Origin: Paracoccus yeei ATCC BAA-599
GTDB lineage: Bacteria; Pseudomonadota; Alphaproteobacteria; Rhodobacterales; Rhodobacteraceae
Length of the DNA stretch: 64,000 nucleotides
Assembly (NCBI RefSeq): GCF_000622145.1
Contig: NZ_JHWH01000024.1
Coordinates: 1-64,000 of the forward strand
Reading direction: 5' to 3'
The notes under the pieces are model-generated. The model worked only from the letters and a program-made list of their open reading frames with translations, searched no databases and was not told the origin of the DNA. Shown one piece after another: positions 50,984 to 59,051 of the stretch (the first letter of the stretch is position 1; each line of letters begins with the position of its first letter). The translations under genes and the position numbers were made by a program.

Positions 50984-51574
50984 GGCCGTCCCCCGGCCCG
51001 CAGGTGATATTTTTTTGCGAAGCGGCCCCGGTTTGTGCGTTTGCGCACAGAATCGCCGGGGCAAAGCGCATAGACAGAGAGCAGGATCTTACCAATCATG
51101 TCAGCGCATCATTACAAGTAGCAGGTTTTCGGTTCACCATTTCCAGCGCGAACGATCTCTTTCTCGGGGATTGGGGATCCTGGCCAGGCAGGCACGACGG
51201 TGCCGCGCCTGCTGGTAAAGGGGCGGCGGCATGGCTGACATGCAGGGCCGCCCCTTGCCGAAACCGCCGGCGTCGTGTGGGCCAGTCCTGCGGCCCGGCC
51301 GCCGGGTTGCCGGCACGATCCGGCGCCATGGGCCTTCGCCCGGCGAAGCGTTGGGACGGACCATCGCGTCCGCGCGGGCGGTGCACGGGAAAGGCGCTGC
51401 GCGGCGGCGGGATTTCCTTTCGCCGCGCAGACGACGCCGCATTCGGCCGGGGCCCGTCGCGGGCGGGCGGGACCGCTTGCGCGACCGGGACAGCCAGCCC
51501 GTCAGGATCGTTCGCTTTGCCTTGCGCCTTCGGGCCCGCTGGCCGGTCGGCGCCGAAGGGGGCCGGCATCGTCG
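50984..51574. other. Gene-free region between the crp-like gene and the RiPP-type operon
   Basis: About 590 bp. Only Arg/Pro/Ala-rich frames are present on either strand and none is recognisable. The right part is very GC-rich. It contains the operator-like repeat at 51034 and the downstream region of the repeat-tailed gene at 51575. Confidence 0.5.
51034..51049. promoter_or_regulatory. CRP-like inverted repeat upstream of the crp/fnr gene
   Basis: TGTGCG-TTTG-CGCACA has half-sites TGTGC and GCACA separated by 6 bases, the same geometry as TGTGA-N6-TCACA. It sits 51 bases before the start of the Crp/Fnr gene, suited to autoregulation. Confidence 0.55.
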
Positions 51575-52099
51575 TCAGTCCTTGTCGCCACCGCGCAGGC
51601 TCATGCCGCGAAAGCTCATGCCCCGGACGCTCATGCCCTGCACGCTCATCCCGCGGGTCTGGGGGCCGTCGGGGCCGCCGCCCAGCAGGAGCTGTTCGAA
51701 CGAGCCGGTCTGGACATCCAGGCGGATGGTGTAATCGGCCTTGTCATAGGACCAGGCGACCAGATCCTCGGGCAGCAGGGCGCCGGCGGGAACCGGCGCG
51801 CGGTCCTTGTCCCCGGCCTCGGGCAGGGAGGAGGGGTTCAGCCCGGCCAGCAGCGTCGCGGCGGGCGCGCCCGGCCCGTGAACCAGGAACAGCGCGGGCG
51901 TGGGCAGCAGGTGATACACCCCGGCCAGGCCGAAGCCATAGACCCGGGCCAGCCTTGGATCCTTGGCCGCAAGCTGCTGGGCCAGATGGCCCGGCGCGCC
52001 GCTGTGGGCCGGGTCCGAGGCCTTGGGGTCGATCCGCAGGTCCTCGACCACGCGCCCGAACAGCAGGATGGCCGAGGTGTTCAGCAATGTTTCGGTCAT
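51575..52099 (-). CDS. Protein with four C-terminal GMSxR repeats, candidate RiPP precursor of the YcaO-TfuA operon
   Basis: I do not recognise the family of this 174-residue protein. Residues 1 to about 145 look like a compact globular or leader domain (ILLFGRVVEDLRIDPKAS, VYGFGLAGVYHLLPTPALFL, YTIRLDVQTGSFEQLLLGGG). Residues 150-169 are four five-residue repeats: GMSVQ, GMSVR, GMSFR, GMSLR, followed by GGDKD. The tail is preceded by Arg149. Repeated Ser after Met, with a basic residue ending nearly every unit, would suit a multi-core precursor. The ATG at 52099 has GGAAGG nearby. It is the last gene after GNAT, YcaO and TfuA, 109 bp after TfuA. No signal peptide is seen. Confidence 0.72.
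   Translation of the reverse strand: MTETLLNTSAILLFGRVVEDLRIDPKASDPAHSGAPGHLAQQLAAKDPRLARVYGFGLAGVYHLLPTPALFLVHGPGAPAATLLAGLNPSSLPEAGDKDRAPVPAGALLPEDLVAWSYDKADYTIRLDVQTGSFEQLLLGGGPDGPQTRGMSVQGMSVRGMSFRGMSLRGGDKD
51593..51652 (-). repeat. Four 15-base tandem repeats encoding GMSxR
   Basis: Each unit on the coding strand reads GG(C/G)ATGAGC followed by six variable bases. Synonymous and conservative changes between units (GTGCAG, GTCCGG, TTTCGC, CTGCGC) show that the amino-acid pattern is kept while the DNA has drifted. Confidence 0.9.
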
Positions 52100-52208
52100 G
52101 GGACAGCCTTCCCGCATGCGCCTGGGCCAAGATCGGGGCCCTTGCGGCGCGTCCCGCCGCAGGCCCTGCCGCGCAGCATGGCGAGGTTTTCCAGCCTTGA
52201 CAAGGATG

Positions 52209-53504
52209 TCACGAGGCCTGCGCCCGCAGGAAGGCGTATTCGGCGGCCAGGATGCGGTGAAAGCGGTCGGCATCGGGCAGACCAAGCGCCGCCGCATGGT
52301 CGGGGATGCTGTCGGGCAGCGGCCGGTTCAGCCGCGTTTCGAAATACCAGGCCACCAGCAGCGGCAGCGGCAGCCCGGGCTCCGCAGCGGCCGCCTGCCG
52401 CTTGGCCCGGGCCCGGTCGCGCAGTGCGGCGTAATCGCCCTGCAGCCGCAGCCGGTCCAGGATCGCGGCGCCCAGCGCGGGATCGCGGCGCCGCCCCGCC
52501 GCCCGCAGCGCGGCCTGGCCCTGCATCAGGCGCCGGAAGCCGGCCGTGTCCAGGTCGTTTCGCGCCATCCAGGCCTGCAGATCGGCCTGCCGCAGCAAGC
52601 CTTGCGCCATGCGGAATTCGTGGACGACCTGGGCCAGGGCTTCGTCCTTGTCGCCCGGGTCCGCCCCAGGGTCGGTTCCGGGCGCGCCTTCGGCCAGGAC
52701 CTGCAGCAGGGCCGCGTCGCGAACCCGGCCATAGGCGTCGGGGTCCAGCCGCAGCTCGTCCAGGATCGCCTCGGCCACCGGGTCGGGGTCGGCGTCGAGC
52801 CAGGGGGCGCTGGCCCAGGCCTCGGTCGGCTCGAAGAAGAAACCGGGCGCGGGGGCCGGGCCGTCCCGGTCCAGATGGTCCTGCACGGCGTCCAGCAGCG
52901 CCAGCGCGTCCTGGCGCTTGCGGTCCACGCGGCCCTGCGCCAGCCAGGCGGCCAGGGCGCTGCGGGCCGCCGGGTCGGGCAGGGCCGGCAGCAGGTTTTC
53001 CCAGAGGCGGTCGGGATAGAAACGGCCCTTGGCCGCCGCCAGGATCGCCCCCGCCCCCGGCGCGTCCAGCATGCCTTCGGCCAGGGCGCGTCCGACGGTG
53101 GCGCGGATGTTCACCATCGGCTCGCTGAGGCCCAGATAGCCGGTTTCGGCCGGGCCGTGCAGCAGCGCGACCTCGTCATCGTCGCGCAGGGTGCCGTCGC
53201 GGAAGTCCCGAAAGATCCCGCCGACCCCGATCATGCCGAAGGGGGCAAGCTCGGCCGCGCGCAGCGCGCCCATGCTGGCCGCGCCAAAGACCGCGATGCC
53301 CTGCGACAGGGCCCACAGGATTTCCTTGTGCCAGACGGCGGGCTGGCCGTCGAAGAAGCCGTCGATCATGCCGATCGCCCGCGGCCCGCGCCGCGCGGCG
53401 GCGTAAAGCGCGCCCTGGGCCACGGGCGGCAGGAAGGTCAGGCCGGGAAACCGCGCCCGGTCTTCGGCCCGAAGCGAGGGGCCGGCGAAGATCACCGCGG
53501 TCAT
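52209..53504 (-). CDS. TfuA-like protein, partner of YcaO
   Basis: The 431-residue protein begins VIFAGPSL and contains the TfuA core (about residues 10-170): PPVAQGALYAAARRGPRAIGMIDGFF, AVWHKEILWALSQGIAVFGAASMGALRAAEL and the FGMIGVGGIFRDFRDG block. A helical C-terminal part of about 230 residues with no known domain follows. TfuA proteins help YcaO enzymes; in thioamide-forming systems they are thought to bring sulfur. Its start overlaps the YcaO stop by ATGA. The long C-terminal extension is notable. Confidence 0.9.
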   Translation of the reverse strand: MTAVIFAGPSLRAEDRARFPGLTFLPPVAQGALYAAARRGPRAIGMIDGFFDGQPAVWHKEILWALSQGIAVFGAASMGALRAAELAPFGMIGVGGIFRDFRDGTLRDDDEVALLHGPAETGYLGLSEPMVNIRATVGRALAEGMLDAPGAGAILAAAKGRFYPDRLWENLLPALPDPAARSALAAWLAQGRVDRKRQDALALLDAVQDHLDRDGPAPAPGFFFEPTEAWASAPWLDADPDPVAEAILDELRLDPDAYGRVRDAALLQVLAEGAPGTDPGADPGDKDEALAQVVHEFRMAQGLLRQADLQAWMARNDLDTAGFRRLMQGQAALRAAGRRRDPALGAAILDRLRLQGDYAALRDRARAKRQAAAAEPGLPLPLLVAWYFETRLNRPLPDSIPDHAAALGLPDADRFHRILAAEYAFLRAQAS

Positions 53505-54742
53505 CGGGCGCGCTCCATGCGCCGCCGGGCCCTTGCGCCGGGGCGATAGCGCGGGTGGTCGTCCGGCCCCTCGAGCCCCGGGATCACCACCCGCACGACA
53601 TCGAGGCCCAGGTCGGGCTTGCTCAGGTCGACCGCGACGACCTCGGTCGCGCCGACGCCGGAGAGCCGGTCCAGCAGCCAGCCGAGATCCTGTCCGAAAC
53701 GGTCCGAGACATGCTGCGCGATTCCGCCGAAATCGCGCGCCGGGCGGTGCTCGGCCCGCATCCGCGCGGCCCAGGCCGCCTTGCGCGCCCGTTCCGCCGC
53801 GCCGTAATCGCGATGCGTCAGGTCGTCCCTCGCGCCCGAGATATAGGTGGTGCGGACCTGGATCGCCTCGGTCAGGGCGCGGGACAGGGCGATGGCGCGC
53901 GCGGGATGGGCGCCCGCGCCCAGGCCCATGTGCTGCATCGGGTCGCGCCGGTCGGTGATGAGGCAGCAAAAGGCGGGCACGCCGATGTCGCTGGCGATGT
54001 CCCAGACGGCCACGTCGAAATCGGCGCCCTCCAGCCGGGCCAGAAGGTCGCGGCAGGCCGGGTCGTCCACGCCCGCCAGGTCCAGCCCCGTCGCGCCCCG
54101 CTCGCCCCCCGCGTTCCACAGCGCGATGGCGTCGCGCTCGATCACCTCGCAGATGGCGTGGCAGAGCGCCTCGGCCATGCTGTTGCCCGAGGCGAGGCCG
54201 TTGCTGCTGCAATCGAAACAGCCGCTGCCGGGCGGCGGCGGCAGGGTGAAGTTCGCGCGCACCGATTCGAAGGGCAGCCAGCGCGGCTGGCCCGAGACCA
54301 GGTCCCGCCCCTCGATCCACAGGGTGACGAGATGCGGGTGGAAGGCGTCCGAGATGCGCGGCAGCCGGGCGATGTCGGCAAAGGGCAGCGCGCCCGACAG
54401 TTCGGCCAGCGATCCCAGCCGCAGCGGGCGGTCGATGTGTTCGGCGTGGTAAAGCTCGGCCGCCTCCATCAGGCCCGAGGCAGTGGCGGCGGCCAGGTCG
54501 CAGCCCTTGCCCTGCGACACCGCAAGCGACCGGGCGTTCGGCCGGCAGACCATCACCACCGGCACGCCGATGCGGTCGAGCCCGGTGACATCGGCGACCC
54601 GGGTGATGCCCATGCGCGCCATCAGCGGCGTGACGCGGGCGACTGTCTCGGCCGGGGACAGGATGCGGTGGGTGCCCAGCCGGTGGCACTTGGCCCCGTC
54701 CGGCAGGTCCGGGCGCCCCGCCCCGCCCTGGCCGGGGGTCAC
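53501..54742 (-). CDS. YcaO-domain ATP-dependent backbone-modifying enzyme
   Basis: The 413-residue YcaO enzyme has the ATP/Mg-binding acidic motifs TASGLMEAAELYHAE, SMAEALCHAICEVIERDA and ALTEAIQVRTTYISGARDD. The C-terminal PGLEGPDDHPRY replaces the usual Pro-rich tail of azoline cyclodehydratases. YcaO enzymes phosphorylate a peptide amide with ATP, leading to azolines, amidines or thioamides; pairing with TfuA points to thioamide formation. GTG at 54742 overlaps the GNAT stop (GTGA). No separate E1-like ocin-ThiF or SagC partner is encoded nearby. Confidence 0.93.
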   Translation of the reverse strand: MTPGQGGAGRPDLPDGAKCHRLGTHRILSPAETVARVTPLMARMGITRVADVTGLDRIGVPVVMVCRPNARSLAVSQGKGCDLAAATASGLMEAAELYHAEHIDRPLRLGSLAELSGALPFADIARLPRISDAFHPHLVTLWIEGRDLVSGQPRWLPFESVRANFTLPPPPGSGCFDCSSNGLASGNSMAEALCHAICEVIERDAIALWNAGGERGATGLDLAGVDDPACRDLLARLEGADFDVAVWDIASDIGVPAFCCLITDRRDPMQHMGLGAGAHPARAIALSRALTEAIQVRTTYISGARDDLTHRDYGAAERARKAAWAARMRAEHRPARDFGGIAQHVSDRFGQDLGWLLDRLSGVGATEVVAVDLSKPDLGLDVVRVVIPGLEGPDDHPRYRPGARARRRMERAR

Positions 54743-55203
54743 GACGACCGGCGGGCGGGCGTCCAGACCATGTCGATGATCGGGGACGCGTCGGGGTCGA
54801 TGATGCGGAATCCCAGCCTTTGATACAGCCCGATGGCGCGGTTGGTGCGGACCGCCGACAGCGACACGGTCCGCCCCTGCCGCGCCGCCTTGTCCAGTAG
54901 GTCGCGGATGATCCGCGTGCCGATGCCCAGGCCGCAGTATTCCTCGAGGATCTGGATCTGGGCCAGGTTGTAGTCGGCGTCCCGTTCGGTCACCTGCATC
55001 CAGCCGATGTCGCGCCCGCCAAGGGTGATGATGCAGGAATCGGCCGCCTTGAACGACCGCCGGATCGCGGCGCGGCGCAGCGGCTCGTCCCAGGCGTCCA
55101 GTTGTTCCATCAGGGGGCGCATCGCATTGATGTAAATCGCCTCGGCAAAGGCGAATTCATCGGGACGGGCAGAGCGCAGGCCGAATTCCAGACATTCCTT
55201 CAT
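54739..55203 (-). CDS. GNAT-family N-acetyltransferase, first gene of the YcaO operon
   Basis: The protein of about 154 residues has the GNAT fold with the acetyl-CoA loop YCGLGIGTRIIRDLL (Q/R-x-x-G-x-G/A) and the late motif NRAIGLYQRLGFRII. The start is uncertain: ATG at 55203 fits the family N-terminus, and ATG at 55233 adds ten residues. It overlaps YcaO, so it belongs to the operon and may acetylate the mature peptide for self-protection or tailoring. That role is inference from context. Confidence 0.85.
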   Translation of the reverse strand: MKECLEFGLRSARPDEFAFAEAIYINAMRPLMEQLDAWDEPLRRAAIRRSFKAADSCIITLGGRDIGWMQVTERDADYNLAQIQILEEYCGLGIGTRIIRDLLDKAARQGRTVSLSAVRTNRAIGLYQRLGFRIIDPDASPIIDMVWTPARRSS

Positions 55204-55397
55204 GGCCCGGACTATAGGGCGTGAATCGGCCATGTCACGGATCTTGATCGATCGTTCAGGCGATTTTCAGCCGGATTTCCTGTATCAGGAAGGCGTGCCG
55301 ACCGGATGGACTTGACGCCGCAGCCGGGTGCGCCTTTGTTCCGCCCGATCCGGCGTCGGGCAACCGGCCCGGCCAGGAAAAGGAGACCAGGGCAGGC

Positions 55398-57164
55398 ATG
55401 ATCGCCCAGACCAGTTTGACCGGACCGCGGCTGATGACCGTGCTGTATGCCGACATCCACGGCTACACCGGCCTGATCGAGCGTGACGAGCAGGGCACGC
55501 TGGCGCGCCTGACGCGGTCGCTTGCGCTGATCCGCAGCCTGACGGGCGATTACGGCGGCTCGGTCGTCAACACGGCGGGCGACGGGCTGGTGGCGGTGTT
55601 TGAAAGCGTGCAGCAGGCGCTGCATTTCGCGCTGGAGATGCAGCGCGAACTGGCCCGCGAACAGGCCTGGACCGAGGACGGGCAGCCGATCCTGTACCGG
55701 GTCGGCATCTCGGTCGGGGACACCTTCGCGGGGCAGGACGGGGTCTATGGCCACAGCGTGAACCTGGCCGCGCGGATCCAGAGCTTTGCCGAGCCCGGCG
55801 GCATCTGCGTCACCGACGCCGTCTATCGGATGCTGCGCCCGAACGACGAGGTGCGGCTGCGCTCGATCGGGACGAAGCGGCTGAAGAACATCTCGACCCC
55901 GGTCGAGGTGTTTTCCGTCGAGATGCTGCCCACCGTCCCCGCCGCGGCGCAGGAGATCCTGCCCCTGCGCCCCGCGCCCCCGGCCGAGACCCTGCCCGAT
56001 GCCTCGGTCGCGATCCTGCCGATGGAGAACATCTCGGCCGATCCGGGCGACCTTTACCTGTGCCAGGGCATCGCCGCCGACCTGATCACCAGCCTCAGCC
56101 GGTTCCGCAACCTGATGGTGATCGCCCGCCATTCGGCGATTCTGGCCGCCGCCAACTCGGGCTCGCTGCGCGAGATCGGGCAGCGGCTGGGGGTGCGCTA
56201 TCTGCTGTCGGGCAGCCTGCGGCGGTCGGGCAACCGCATCCGCATCACCGCCGACCTGATCGAGGCGCGGTCCGAGAACATCATCTGGTCGGAACGCTAC
56301 GACGGGATGATGAACGAGATCTTCGATTTTCAGGACGATGTCGCCGCGATGACCGCCGCCCGCGTCGCCATCCAGATCGACGCCGCCGAGCGCCAGCGCC
56401 TGGCCGCCCAGCAGCACCCCGCGCTTTATGCCTATGGGCTGGTGCTGCGCGGCCAGGACATGGGGTTCCGCTTTCTGCGCGACGCCAACCTGCACGCCCG
56501 CCGCCTGTTCGAACAGGCCCGCCAGCTGGACCCCGCCTATGGCCGCAGCTATGCCGCCATATCGCGGACCTTCAACGTCGAATGGCGCTACAACTGGACC
56601 AGCGACCCGGCCGGGGCGCTGAACCAGGCGCTGGTCCTGGCCAAGCGGGCGGTCGAGTGCGACAACCTGGATTCGCGCGGCTATTCCGAAATGGGGCTGG
56701 CGCATCTTTACCTCAAGCAGCACGACGAGGCGCTGGCCGCCTATGAACACGCCATCGGGCTGAACCCGAACGACGCCGACCTGCTGGCCTATATGGGCGA
56801 CTGCCTGGCCTATGTCCGCCAGGGGCCGCGCGCCGTGCAGATGCTGGAACGGGCGATCCGGCTGAACCCCTATCATCCCGATTCCTACCTGTGGTTCCTG
56901 GGCGACGCCTATTTCCACAACGGCCAGTATCCCGAGACGATCCAGACCCTGAACCGGATGCGCGACCGGTCCGAGGCGCACCGGCTGCTGGCCGCGAGCC
57001 ATGCCATGCTGGACCAGATGCCCGAGGCCCGCCACCACGCCGCCGAGGTCATGCGCGTCCATCCGAACTTCACCATCGAGCACTGGCGCAAGGTCCCCCC
57101 GCTGCGCCACCCCGAGGACCTGGAGCTTTACATCCACGGCCTGCGCAAGGCGGGGCTGAGCTGA
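55398..57164 (+). CDS. Class III adenylate/guanylate cyclase with TolB-like and TPR domains
   Basis: The 588-residue protein starts with a cyclase domain: VLYADIHGYTGL (Asp19), NTAGDGLVAVF (Asp), GHSVNLAARIQ with Asn and Arg for catalysis, and TKRLKNI with the base-selecting Lys. A FlgO/TolB-like nucleotide or protein-binding domain (SVAILPMENISADP to about residue 340) and at least three TPR units follow (AYEHAIGLNPNDADL, MLERAIRLNPYHPDS). This three-part build is common in alphaproteobacteria and rhizobia. It is divergent from the GNAT-YcaO operon. No signal or membrane helices. Confidence 0.93.
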   Translation: MIAQTSLTGPRLMTVLYADIHGYTGLIERDEQGTLARLTRSLALIRSLTGDYGGSVVNTAGDGLVAVFESVQQALHFALEMQRELAREQAWTEDGQPILYRVGISVGDTFAGQDGVYGHSVNLAARIQSFAEPGGICVTDAVYRMLRPNDEVRLRSIGTKRLKNISTPVEVFSVEMLPTVPAAAQEILPLRPAPPAETLPDASVAILPMENISADPGDLYLCQGIAADLITSLSRFRNLMVIARHSAILAAANSGSLREIGQRLGVRYLLSGSLRRSGNRIRITADLIEARSENIIWSERYDGMMNEIFDFQDDVAAMTAARVAIQIDAAERQRLAAQQHPALYAYGLVLRGQDMGFRFLRDANLHARRLFEQARQLDPAYGRSYAAISRTFNVEWRYNWTSDPAGALNQALVLAKRAVECDNLDSRGYSEMGLAHLYLKQHDEALAAYEHAIGLNPNDADLLAYMGDCLAYVRQGPRAVQMLERAIRLNPYHPDSYLWFLGDAYFHNGQYPETIQTLNRMRDRSEAHRLLAASHAMLDQMPEARHHAAEVMRVHPNFTIEHWRKVPPLRHPEDLELYIHGLRKAGLS

Positions 57165-57167
57165 GGC

Positions 57168-57284
57168 GAAAGGCCCCGCGCAGAGGCGCGGGGGGCTGAG
57201 CTAGGGGAGACGCCACCGCGCGAAGGCGCGGGGGGGGGGGGCTGAGTTGAGTGGAAAGGCCCCGCGCAGAGGCGCGGGGCCGGG
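57168..57284 (+). repeat. Three degenerate hairpin repeats with a 12-G run
   Basis: The unit GAAAGGCCCCGCGCAGAGGC followed by GCGGGG occurs at 57168 and 57254, with a diverged copy (GAGACGCCACCGCGCGAAGG then CGCGGGG) at 57206. Each can fold (CCCCGCG / CGCGGGG). The middle copy runs into 12 G in a row (57230-57241). Each of the first two units ends in CTGAG. They lie between the cyclase and the M20 peptidase genes. Confidence 0.7.
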
Positions 57285-57385
57285 GCCGGCGCGACGCGGC
57301 AGTTGCGCCAGGGCCGGGTTTCCTGTCTTCTGGTCCTGGCGACAACCATCCGGCGCCGCTGCCGAAACCCTGGATGAGGTCCAAG

Positions 57386-58966
57386 ATGCATGACGATCAG
57401 ACCCTTGCCCCGCCTGTCGGGATGTCCCGGCGCGCACTGATGCTGAGTTCGCTGGCGACGGCGGCGCTGTGGCCCGTCGGCGCCAATCTGGCGCTGGCGC
57501 AGGACGCGCCGCCCGCCGGCCCCGCCCCCGAATCGGCCGCCGCCGCCCGCGACGCGGTCGAGGCGATCCGCGACCAGATCCTGCGCATCTCGCGCGAGGT
57601 CTGGGAAACCCCCGAACTGTCCCTGCACGAGGAGATCTCGCACCAGATCCATATCCGCGAGCTTGAAGCGGCGGGATTCACGATCACCAGCCGGGGCACG
57701 TCGAACATCCCGACCGCCTTCGTCGCGGAATGGTCGCAGGGCGAGGGCGGGGCCAAGGTCGGCTTCCTGCCCGAATACGACGCGCTGCCGGGCCTTGGCA
57801 ACGCCGCCGAGCCGCGCCAGGCCCCCGGCCCGAAGGGAACCGAGGTCGGCCACGGCTGCGGCCACAACCAGCTGGGCGCGGGCTGCACGGGCGCCGCCAT
57901 CGCGCTGAAGGCGATGATGACGGCCGACGGCACGCCCGGCCTGATCCGCGTCTATGGCTGCGCGGCCGAGGAAACCCAAGGCGCCAAGGTCTATATGGCG
58001 CGCGACGGTCTGTTCGACGACCTCGATGCGGCACTGGCCTGGCATCCGGGGCCGATGAACGCGACCGGCATGCTGCGCACGGCGGCGGTCAACATGCTGC
58101 GCATCACCTTCACCGGCCGCACCGCCCATGCCGGCGTCGACCCCTGGGAGGGGCGCAGCGCGCTGAAAGGGGCAGAGCTGTTCGGCACCGGCATCCAGTT
58201 CATGCGCGAACACCTGCAGCCGACCACCCGGCTGCATTACGTCTACGAGGCGGCGGGCGAGACGCCCAACGTCGTCCCCGACCATGCCGCGGTGCTGATC
58301 ATGATCCGCGACGAAAGCCGCGCCTCGGTCGAGGCGGTCACCGAATGGGTGCGCGACGTGGCCAGGGGCGCCGCCCTGACCACGAGGACCGAGGCCGAGG
58401 TGGACCTGTTCTTCGGCATGCACGACCTGCTGCCGAACGAGCCCCTGCTGCAGCGCGTCCACCAGCACATGGGCGCCGTCCCGATCGAGTGGAGCGCCGA
58501 GGAGCAGGATTTCGCCAAGACCTGCCAGCGCGAGATGGGCCTGCCCGAGCAAGGGCTGATGCCGATCCTGATGCCGCTTCTGCCCGAGATCACCAACGGC
58601 GGCGGCACCGATGTCGGCGATGTCAGCTACATCACCCCGACGGCGCTGTTCGCCTGGGTGTCGATGCCCATCGGGGTCGGGCTGCACACCTGGCCGGTGA
58701 CCGCCTGCGGCGGCATGAGCATCGGCGACAAAAGCGCCATCGCCTCGGCCACGATCATGGCGGGGGTGGGCCACGACCTGATGACCGACCCCGAACTGCG
58801 CGCGGCCGCGCGGGCGGATTTTGACCGGCGCAGGGGGGACCGCCCCTTCGTCTCGGCCCTGCCCAAGGACAAGGTCCGCCCCGAGGGCATCCCGCCGCAT
58901 CTGCTGATCCGCGACGGCTCGGACGAGATCCCCGCCGGATACGACCCCGCGCACGAGGTGCATTGA
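57386..58966 (+). CDS. Tat-exported M20-family amidohydrolase (AbgB-like)
   Basis: The 526-residue protein has an N-terminal Tat signal with SRRALML (about residues 19-24) and a cut near LALAQ. An M20 dizinc peptidase/amidohydrolase follows with VGFLPEYDALPGLGN, HGCGHNQLGAG, GCAAEETQGAK, ALAWHPGP and an insertion dimerisation domain (TFTGRTAHAG). The PEYDALPGLGNA pattern is that of AbgB-type aminobenzoyl-glutamate hydrolases and related amidohydrolases. Export by Tat suggests it folds in the cytosol with metal. The substrate in the periplasm is unknown. A terminator palindrome follows at 59024. Confidence 0.85.
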   Translation: MHDDQTLAPPVGMSRRALMLSSLATAALWPVGANLALAQDAPPAGPAPESAAAARDAVEAIRDQILRISREVWETPELSLHEEISHQIHIRELEAAGFTITSRGTSNIPTAFVAEWSQGEGGAKVGFLPEYDALPGLGNAAEPRQAPGPKGTEVGHGCGHNQLGAGCTGAAIALKAMMTADGTPGLIRVYGCAAEETQGAKVYMARDGLFDDLDAALAWHPGPMNATGMLRTAAVNMLRITFTGRTAHAGVDPWEGRSALKGAELFGTGIQFMREHLQPTTRLHYVYEAAGETPNVVPDHAAVLIMIRDESRASVEAVTEWVRDVARGAALTTRTEAEVDLFFGMHDLLPNEPLLQRVHQHMGAVPIEWSAEEQDFAKTCQREMGLPEQGLMPILMPLLPEITNGGGTDVGDVSYITPTALFAWVSMPIGVGLHTWPVTACGGMSIGDKSAIASATIMAGVGHDLMTDPELRAAARADFDRRRGDRPFVSALPKDKVRPEGIPPHLLIRDGSDEIPAGYDPAHEVH

Positions 58967-59023
58967 CCGGACGGGCGCGCGCGCCCTGCGGGGACGCGCG
59001 CCTTCCCGCGACGGTTCCCGGGT

Positions 59024-59047
59024 CACCCGGGCCCAAGGGCCCGGGTG
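59024..59047. terminator. Bidirectional GC palindrome between convergent genes
   Basis: An 11-bp perfect stem CACCCGGGCCC / GGGCCCGGGTG with a 2-base loop lies between the M20 peptidase stop (58966) and the aldehyde dehydrogenase stop (59052). Confidence 0.75.
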
Positions 59048-59051
59048 GCCT

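Noticed and set aside
51096-51569. Reverse-strand frame of 157 codons between the crp-like gene and the repeat-tailed gene
   Set aside because: Composition is Arg/Pro/Ala-rich without hydrophobic periodicity, no ribosome site and no recognisable motif, so it is most likely a chance frame.
51593-51652. Short direct repeats as a CRISPR array
   Set aside because: Units are 15 bases, contiguous, in frame inside a coding sequence and without spacers. No cas genes or other CRISPR-like array are in the window.
55236-55256. FNR-like box near TTGATCGATCG upstream of the YcaO operon
   Set aside because: Only one half-site TTGAT is present; the second half ATCAA at correct spacing is missing.
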